Assembly: GCA_038210275.1 (NCBI GenBank)
Contig: JBBQWV010000034.1
Location: 1 to 7,160, forward strand
Source: PALSA-1296 sp038210275
Lineage (GTDB): Bacteria > Bacteroidota > Ignavibacteria > Palsa-1295
Reading direction: 5' to 3'
DNA length: 7,160 nt
The stretch's first letter is position 1. Each line of letters opens with the position of its first letter. Below the pieces are notes generated by a model. The model was not told the DNA's origin and ran no database searches. It saw nothing but the letters and a program-made list of their open reading frames with translations. Shown piece after piece: positions 1 to 3,160 of the stretch. The position numbers were made by a program, and so were the translations under genes.

Positions 1-1
1 A

Positions 2-283
2 TGGCAAAAAGATTCGTTCGTTCCAAATAAGCTACCTGATAGTACGTACATTCAACTCGGCGGAGTAAGAGGGAATAGCGGAACAGATTTTTGGAGCGCG
101 GCAGCATATCTTGGTTGGACTGCACATTGGAATGGGAAAACTTGGAAAAGATTTGATGAATTATATGAACCAAATAATCCACAATACTTTTCAGAGTGTT
201 TATCGGTCAATGGAAATACTATTTGCATAGCAGGAACAAAGAATGGTAACAGTTGGGTAGCCATAGGGACTCGGAAGCAATGA
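2..283 (+). CDS. 3' end of a repeat-type (propeller-like) secreted or surface protein, 5' truncated by window edge
   Basis: An open frame runs from the window edge to a TGA at 281-283 and gives 93 residues with no internal stop. It has no in-frame ATG, so it is a C-terminal fragment whose start lies upstream of the window. The fragment is rich in aromatic residues, Gly and Asn. It contains HWNGKTWKRFDELYEP followed by a short strand-like stretch (NGNTICIAGTKNG) and ends in a W-x-A-I-G-x-R pattern. An N-G-K-x-W motif followed by a hydrophobic 'I-A-G' strand is typical of the last blade of Kelch/propeller-like extracellular proteins of the Bacteroidota-Ignavibacteriota group; that placement is from general family knowledge. 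No T9SS sorting domain follows. An open frame antisense to this one exists but has lower-quality composition. The reading frame is fairly secure; the function is not. Confidence 0.6.
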   Translation, partial: WQKDSFVPNKLPDSTYIQLGGVRGNSGTDFWSAAAYLGWTAHWNGKTWKRFDELYEPNNPQYFSECLSVNGNTICIAGTKNGNSWVAIGTRKQ

Positions 284-327
284 AATATGGGCTAAGGTTT
301 CCCTGAAAATAAATGTCGATGGGCACC

Positions 328-356
328 TTGACAAACCGGATTTTATTCCGTATATT
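328..356 (+). promoter_or_regulatory. Near-consensus sigma70-type promoter
   Basis: TTGACA at 328-333 is a perfect -35 hexamer. It is followed by a 17-base spacer and TATATT at 351-356, which matches five of six bases of the -10 consensus. Transcription would begin near 363. This is clearly the best classical promoter in the window. It is not of the TTTG/TAnnTTTG type described for Bacteroides. No convincing gene follows directly; the next elements are two hairpins and a T-tract. Confidence 0.5.
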
Positions 357-397
357 ACATCTATTATGATGAGCACCTATACCCTCGTAGATTTTAG

Positions 398-430
398 ATT
401 GCCACGACCGGCTGGTGCCGGTCTCGCAAT
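398..430. repeat. Nested palindromic repeat of the TCATTGCGAG...GGCAATCT type
   Basis: An outer 5-bp stem (ATTGC at 398-402 with GCAAT at 426-430) encloses a perfect 7-bp stem (GACCGGC at 406-412 with GCCGGTC at 417-423) with a TGGT loop. The two stems are separated by a 3x2 internal loop. On the minus strand it reads CGTCATTGCGAG, then the palindrome, then GTGGCAATCT. This is the form of a short palindromic intergenic repeat seen in many unrelated bacterial genomes; that recognition is from memory. Confidence 0.6.
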
Positions 431-448
431 GACGTTGTATTTTACTGT

Positions 449-476
449 AAGCTATTGGCTGATAGCTTTTCTTTTT
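449..476 (+). terminator. Weak intrinsic terminator-like hairpin
   Basis: AAGCTAT (449-455) pairs with ATAGCTT (462-468) around a 6-base loop. The run after it is TTTT-C-TTTTT, overlapping the 3' arm and ending at 476. The stem is AT-rich and short, so termination would be inefficient. The same bases can be read as three degenerate heptads (AGCTATT, GGCTGAT, AGCTTTT), so a repeat origin is possible. Confidence 0.35.
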
Positions 477-520
477 GCGCGAAACGTTATAGTGTTGGTT
501 TATAAAGAACTTACAGGGGC

Positions 521-536
521 TTCCCCGGATGGGGAA
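521..536. repeat. Short GC-rich inverted repeat
   Basis: TTCCCC (521-526) pairs with GGGGAA (531-536) around the loop GGAT. There is no T-tract on either side, so it is not a standard terminator. Confidence 0.35.
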
Positions 537-537
537 A

Positions 538-565
538 GGATGAGGGCTGAAGGATGAAGGATGAA
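538..565. repeat. Heptad tandem repeat, GGATGAA type, four units
   Basis: Four consecutive 7-base units are GGATGAG, GGCTGAA, GGATGAA and GGATGAA, followed by an A-run. The last two units are identical. Short heptamer tandem repeats of this kind occur in intergenic DNA of several bacterial groups. Because 7 is not a multiple of 3, unit gain or loss would shift any reading frame crossing it. Confidence 0.65.
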
Positions 566-756
566 AAAAAAGGAAGGGAAAGTGAAAATGTGCATAACGA
601 TATACTTGAATTATATGGAGTTACAGTCGCTCACCCGGGAAATTGGGTGCCAGAATTTTTGGCGGTCGGGGGTTCAGTTGATCTCTATCGCCTGTAACCC
701 TTAGCGATCAACTTGAAAAGGAATATTTACCAGTTTTTAAACAATTATATTGTTGA
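554..756 (+). pseudogene. Possible small frameshifted coding remnant, function unknown
   Basis: From an ATG at 554 one frame reads 47 codons to TAA at 695-697. Its distal part (NDILELYGVTVAHPGNWVPE and onward) looks protein-like. Immediately after, the frame one base back (694-756) continues with LSDQLEKEYLPVFKQLYC before a TGA at 754-756. A single lost base near 677-697 would join the two into one roughly 67-residue protein. No family is recognised. The ATG lies inside the heptad repeat, so the true start may be the GTG at 590. The evidence is composition only, so it could be chance. Confidence 0.25.
676..713. repeat. 8-bp inverted repeat
   Basis: AGTTGATC (676-683) is the exact reverse complement of GATCAACT (706-713), with 22 bases between. 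It sits at the point where the possible coding remnant changes frame, and about 57 bases before the Cdd1-like start. It could be an RNA hairpin or a protein-binding site; nothing else marks its role. Confidence 0.4.
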
Positions 757-769
757 ATAATAAAGGGTT

Positions 770-1045
770 ATGAGGGCTTCATCGGAAAATAGTGAGTTCT
801 TGAAATTACCGAATATCGGACCCGCGACGGCTGATGATCTTGCTCGGCTGGGAGTTACGTCGGTTGAGCAATTGAAAGGCTGCGATCCCCAAGAACTTTA
901 TGACCGTATCTCGGCAATGGATGGAGTTAAGCATGATATATGTGTACTCGATGTTTTTTCGGCAATAATTGAAAATGCCAAGACGGGTGAGGCAAAACCC
1001 TGGTGGGAATATTCGAGGTTGAGAAAGGGTGGCTTGGCTAAATAA
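770..1045 (+). CDS. Helix-hairpin-helix protein, Cdd1 ('pathogenicity locus') family
   Basis: This is a complete 91-residue protein, the usual length for the family. It begins with a helix-hairpin-helix: L-P-N-I-G-P-A-T-A-D-D-L at about residues 13-24, where the G-P turn normally contacts DNA backbone. L-G-V-T-S-V-E-Q-L-K-G (27-37) and D-P-Q-E-L-Y (39-44) follow. The second half carries the family's D-G-V-K-H-D-x-C-V-L-D-V-F (51-63) and the C-terminal P-W-W-E-Y-S-R-x-R-K (77-86). Family members are small and widespread, and no biochemical role is firmly established; nucleic-acid binding is inferred from the hairpin motif. The name 'pathogenicity locus' is historical and does not imply virulence here. 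The start is fixed at ATG 770 because in-frame stops lie at 758-763. An AAAGGG sits only two bases before it, too close for a normal ribosome site. It stands alone, with repeat-rich gaps on both sides. Confidence 0.85.
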   Translation: MRASSENSEFLKLPNIGPATADDLARLGVTSVEQLKGCDPQELYDRISAMDGVKHDICVLDVFSAIIENAKTGEAKPWWEYSRLRKGGLAK

Positions 1046-1069
1046 TACTAATACGGGAAGCGTTGAGTA

Positions 1070-1094
1070 TTTGTAGAACCTCTATGGCTACAAA
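1070..1094. repeat. 7-bp inverted repeat downstream of the Cdd1-like gene
   Basis: TTTGTAG (1070-1076) pairs with CTACAAA (1088-1094) around an 11-base loop. It lies 25 bases after the Cdd1-like stop codon and abuts the larger nested palindrome that starts near 1104. No T-tract follows, so termination is not supported. Confidence 0.4.
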
Positions 1095-1103
1095 CTATGA
1101 GGG

Positions 1104-1157
1104 GATTCCTCACATCGTTTTTTCTGCTTTGCAGAAAAAATCTCCGTTCGGAATGAC
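1104..1157. repeat. Nested palindromic repeat of the GTCATTCCGAACG...GAGGAATC type with an internal perfect hairpin
   Basis: The outer arms are ATTCC (1105-1109) and GGAAT (1150-1154), with TCATTCCGAACGGAG on the minus strand. Inside is a perfect 10-bp stem, TTTTTTCTGC (1118-1127) and GCAGAAAAAA (1131-1140), with a TTT loop. The outer arms and the following GAC match the layout of the repeat at 398-430, with C and G exchanged at one arm position. The stem ends in A-runs, not a T-tract on its 3' side, so it is unlikely to be a terminator. It fills most of the gap before the M16 gene. Confidence 0.6.
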
Positions 1158-1205
1158 ACTAAACCCAAACACGTTTAGATGAACTACGTAAGAATTAATT
1201 AAATT

Positions 1206-2471
1206 TTGAATACATCAACCTCTCATATTTCTTTTAGCGAGTATGATCTCGCCAATGGAATGCACATTATTCTTTCGCCATCGAAGGAGCAGCCGATCGT
1301 TGCTGTGAATCTTTGGTATCATGTCGGCTCGAAAGATGAAGATCCTTCGCGGACGGGATTTGCACATCTCTTCGAACATCTGATGTTTCAGGGTTCGGCG
1401 AATGTCGGCAAGACCGAGCATTTTAAGTATGTGCAGAACTCCGGAGGAACGTTGAATGCGACGACGAGCTTCGACCGCACAAATTATTTCGAGAAGCTTC
1501 CACCTCATCAACTGGAGATGGCATTGTGGCTTGAATCGGATAGGATGCTGTCGCTCGATGTCAGTGACGAGAATTTCGAGAATCAGCGGAATGTCGTTAA
1601 AGAAGAACGCCGCCAGCGTTATGATAATCAGCCTTACGGTAGATCGTTCGAAACGATCCTGAAACATCTCTTCCCTACCGGCGGATATAACTGGGCAACG
1701 ATCGGTTCAATGCAGCATCTGGATGAGACGACTCTTCCTGAGGTTCAGGCTTTTCATAAAAAGTGGTACGTGCCGAATAATGCGTCGCTCACGATCTGCG
1801 GTGATTTCGAAATTGAGAACGCAAAGCAATTGATCGAAAAATACTTCGGAAGTATTCCGAAAGGTGAATTGCCGCTACGACCGGAGCAGAATATCACGAC
1901 ACTCAATTCGAAGATTCATATCACGATGGAAGATGCCGTGCCGCTTCCGGCAGTTGCGATCGCATTTCAATCTGCGAAAGTCTATTCGACTGATGATTAT
2001 GCAATGGATATTTTTTCGAATATTTTATCAAACGGAAAAAGCAGCAGGCTATATAGATCACTCGTCTATGAAAAGCAATTAGCAAAAAGTGCTTCTGCTT
2101 ATAATCTCTCACTTGAAAAAAGCGGAGTGATGCTTTTTAGCTGCATTGCTCAAACGGGAGTTTCTCCCGTTGTGCTCGAAGCGGCGATCTGGGAGGAGTT
2201 GCAGAAGATAAAAGATGAGGGAGTTACCGAAGCCGAGCTGGAGAAGGCGAAGAACCGAAATGAGATGTCGCGTGCAAATAGCTTACAGGAAGTCGGTAAA
2301 CGAGCTGATAACCTTCAACAGGCTTATACCTATACGAATCGGACTGAAACAGCGAATGAGGAATTAGACAAGCTTTTACAGGTCACAACGAGCGATATTC
2401 AGAATATTGCGATTAAATTACTTGATCCAGAGAAATGTGTGACACTTTATACAATGCCGAAACCATTATAA
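1206..2471 (+). CDS. M16 family zinc metallopeptidase (pitrilysin / mitochondrial-processing-peptidase-like)
   Basis: This is a 421-residue two-domain M16 peptidase, expected to cleave peptides inside a closed chamber using one zinc ion. The inverted zinc motif is H-L-F-E-H (54-58): His54 and His58 bind zinc and Glu57 is the general base. Glu134, in V-V-K-E-E-R-R-Q, is at the right distance for the third ligand. The first domain continues with F-H-K-K-W-Y-V-P-N-N-A (183-193). The second, non-catalytic domain carries S-S-R-L-Y-R-S-L-V-Y-E-K (279-290). All catalytic residues are present. The first residues show no signal peptide, suggesting a cytoplasmic enzyme. The start is TTG 1206: the stop TAA at 1200-1202 excludes anything further up except ATT 1203, and the first ATG (codon 19, at 1260) would remove the first beta strand. 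M16 genes in this group often come in active/inactive pairs; no partner is visible next to it. No clear ribosome site is seen. Confidence 0.93.
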   Translation: MNTSTSHISFSEYDLANGMHIILSPSKEQPIVAVNLWYHVGSKDEDPSRTGFAHLFEHLMFQGSANVGKTEHFKYVQNSGGTLNATTSFDRTNYFEKLPPHQLEMALWLESDRMLSLDVSDENFENQRNVVKEERRQRYDNQPYGRSFETILKHLFPTGGYNWATIGSMQHLDETTLPEVQAFHKKWYVPNNASLTICGDFEIENAKQLIEKYFGSIPKGELPLRPEQNITTLNSKIHITMEDAVPLPAVAIAFQSAKVYSTDDYAMDIFSNILSNGKSSRLYRSLVYEKQLAKSASAYNLSLEKSGVMLFSCIAQTGVSPVVLEAAIWEELQKIKDEGVTEAELEKAKNRNEMSRANSLQEVGKRADNLQQAYTYTNRTETANEELDKLLQVTTSDIQNIAIKLLDPEKCVTLYTMPKPL

Positions 2472-2477
2472 AATCTT

Positions 2478-2506
2478 TTGTCAGAAGCAATTTTCACCTA
2501 TTTATT
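2478..2506 (+). promoter_or_regulatory. Weak candidate promoter for the RRM gene
   Basis: TTGTCA (2478-2483, five of six matches to the -35 consensus) is followed by a 17-base spacer and TTTATT (2501-2506, four of six to the -10). If used it would start transcription near 2513 and leave a leader of about 205 bases before ATG 2719. The match is modest and could be chance. Confidence 0.2.
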
Positions 2507-2639
2507 AATCTAGGGGAGCGGAATCTTTTAGGCTGTATGGTGTTGTAGTAGTTGTAACTAACGGTTTCGCATTTGTACTTTGAGTTTCTTTGAAATTGCC
2601 TTCTGCGTGCTGGTCCGAGTGATACCACCCGAATCCCAT
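2505..2639 (-). CDS. Doubtful 44-residue small ORF, unknown
   Basis: Starting at ATG 2637-2639 on the minus strand, the frame reads MGFGWYHSDQHAEGNF and continues to D-S-A-P-L-D before TAA. The mix of G, W, H, Q and charged residues looks protein-like. The same frame upstream of a single TGA also looks plausible (K-K-Y-E-Y-E-R-N-G-Y-V-V-E). It may be a decayed gene or chance. No family is recognised and no ribosome site is seen. It runs opposite to both neighbours. Confidence 0.15.
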   Translation of the reverse strand: MGFGWYHSDQHAEGNFKETQSTNAKPLVTTTTTPYSLKDSAPLD

Positions 2640-2718
2640 CTGCTGTAAGACTTTCGATCAGATAATCATCTCTACAACGTAACCATTTCTTTCGTATTCG
2701 TATTTCTTACAGTTTCTT

Positions 2719-3093
2719 ATGATGAAAATCTATATCGGTGGGCTTCCCTACCAGACAAACGAAGAGCAGTTGGCTCAGATCTTCGCACCTTACGGTGAAG
2801 TTGCCAGCGCAAAGATCATCACAGATCGCGAGACAGGCCGTTCAAAAGGCTTTGGTTTCGTCGAGATGAATGATGGTGAAGCAGGCAAAAAAGCCATTGC
2901 TGAATTGAACGAAGCAGAGTTGGGTGGTCGTACGATCACAGTCAACGAAGCTCGTCCAATGGAGCAGCGCTCAGGCGGCGGCGGCGGTGGTCGCGGCGGT
3001 TATGGTGGCGGTGGCGGACGTGGCGGCGGCGGCGGTGGTCGCGGCGGTTACGGTGGCGGCGGCGGCAATGGCGGCGGCGGCGGACGCTGGTAA
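2719..3093 (+). CDS. RRM RNA-binding protein with glycine/RGG-rich tail
   Basis: This 124-residue protein has one RNA recognition motif (about residues 3-79) and a disordered glycine tail (86-124). RNP2 is I-Y-I-G-G-L (4-9). RNP1 is K-G-F-G-F-V-E-M (43-50), with Phe45 and Phe47 in the RNA-stacking positions and Tyr5 in RNP2. The loop T-D-R-E-T-G-R-S-K-G-F-G-F is the standard one for bacterial and cyanobacterial Rbp-like proteins. The tail consists of two 16-residue units (G6-R-G-G-Y-G5-R/N) plus a partial third ending in R-W, so it carries RGG/RGGY boxes that can add RNA affinity or promote self-association. Related bacterial proteins are often cold-induced RNA chaperones; that role is inferred. 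The start is ATG 2719, with a second ATG directly after. There is no Shine-Dalgarno sequence and the upstream stretch is pyrimidine-rich. It is followed by a strong terminator. Confidence 0.92.
   Translation: MMKIYIGGLPYQTNEEQLAQIFAPYGEVASAKIITDRETGRSKGFGFVEMNDGEAGKKAIAELNEAELGGRTITVNEARPMEQRSGGGGGGRGGYGGGGGRGGGGGGRGGYGGGGGNGGGGGRW
2974..3084 (+). repeat. 48-bp tandem repeat encoding the RGG tail
   Basis: Copy one is 2974-3021 and copy two 3022-3069. Both begin GGCGGCGGCGGCGGTGGTCG and encode G6-R-G-G-Y-G5 followed by R or N. A partial third copy (five glycine codons) follows at 3070-3084. The copies differ at only a few bases, mostly at third codon positions, which points to fairly recent duplication with the frame kept. 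Confidence 0.8.
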
Positions 3094-3117
3094 ATTATTC
3101 AAAAATTTTGGATAACA

Positions 3118-3147
3118 AAAAGCGGTCTGCCTCGGCAGACCGCTTTT
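3118..3147. terminator. Bidirectional intrinsic terminator between convergent genes
   Basis: AAAAGCGGTCTGC (3118-3130) pairs perfectly with GCAGACCGCTTTT (3135-3147), a 13-bp stem with the tight tetraloop CTCG. On the plus strand the stem ends in TTTT then CTTTT, terminating the RRM transcript. On the minus strand the complement ends in a run of T, so it also terminates the operon of the glycoside hydrolase. It lies between the RRM stop (3093) and the opposing stop (3161). Confidence 0.93.
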
Positions 3148-3160
3148 CTTTTAGAGATTT

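Larger units (their letters stand above)
363..476 (+). ncRNA. Candidate small structured RNA (promoter to terminator)
   Basis: The predicted transcript begins just downstream of the promoter at 328-356. It passes through a nested hairpin (398-430) and ends at a hairpin followed by a T-rich run (449-476), giving about 110 nt. No known RNA family is recognised. The first hairpin belongs to a dispersed repeat type, so the arrangement could be accidental. Expression has not been shown. Confidence 0.25.
284..769. other. Gene-poor, repeat- and hairpin-rich intergenic stretch
   Basis: These 486 bases separate the truncated gene from the Cdd1-like gene. I see no intact conserved gene. The stretch holds a near-consensus promoter (328-356), a nested palindrome (398-430), a hairpin with a following T-tract (449-476), a C/G-rich hairpin (521-536), a heptad tandem repeat (538-565), and a possible frameshifted coding remnant (554-756) with an 8-bp inverted repeat (676-713). 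One 63-codon frame at 366-557 starts just after the promoter. It crosses three of these repeats and has no recognisable domain, so I do not call it a gene. Confidence 0.6.
2472..2718. other. 247-bp gap, probable 5' leader of the RRM gene
   Basis: No convincing plus-strand gene is present. The last 40 bases before ATG 2719 are pyrimidine-rich with no Shine-Dalgarno sequence. GTTGTAG (2542-2548) is complementary to CTACAAC (2672-2678) and could close a long-range fold of about 137 bases. The minus strand contains a 44-codon frame (2505-2639) that is noted separately. Confidence 0.35.

Noticed and set aside
52..264. Minus-strand frame opposite the truncated first gene
   Set aside because: It lies wholly antisense to a frame with better composition and motif content.
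366..557. 63-codon plus-strand frame starting just after the strong promoter
   Set aside because: It crosses a nested palindrome, a terminator-like hairpin and a heptad repeat, and shows no domain. The hydrophobic middle comes from the repeat DNA. Not called as a gene, though a leaderless peptide cannot be excluded.
713..741. TTGAAA...TTTAAA promoter for the Cdd1-like gene
   Set aside because: The -10 match is poor in AT-rich DNA where such matches are common by chance.
1118..1140. Perfect 10-bp hairpin as a terminator for the Cdd1-like gene
   Set aside because: The 3' arm ends in A-runs and no T-tract follows on either strand.
1215..1667. 150-codon minus-strand frame inside the M16 gene
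   Set aside because: It is antisense to conserved catalytic sequence, is rich in Arg and Ile, and has no recognisable domain.
2924..3115. Ala/Val-rich frame overlapping the RRM gene tail
   Set aside because: It is an out-of-frame reading of GGC-rich repeat codons; the RRM frame is clearly the real one.
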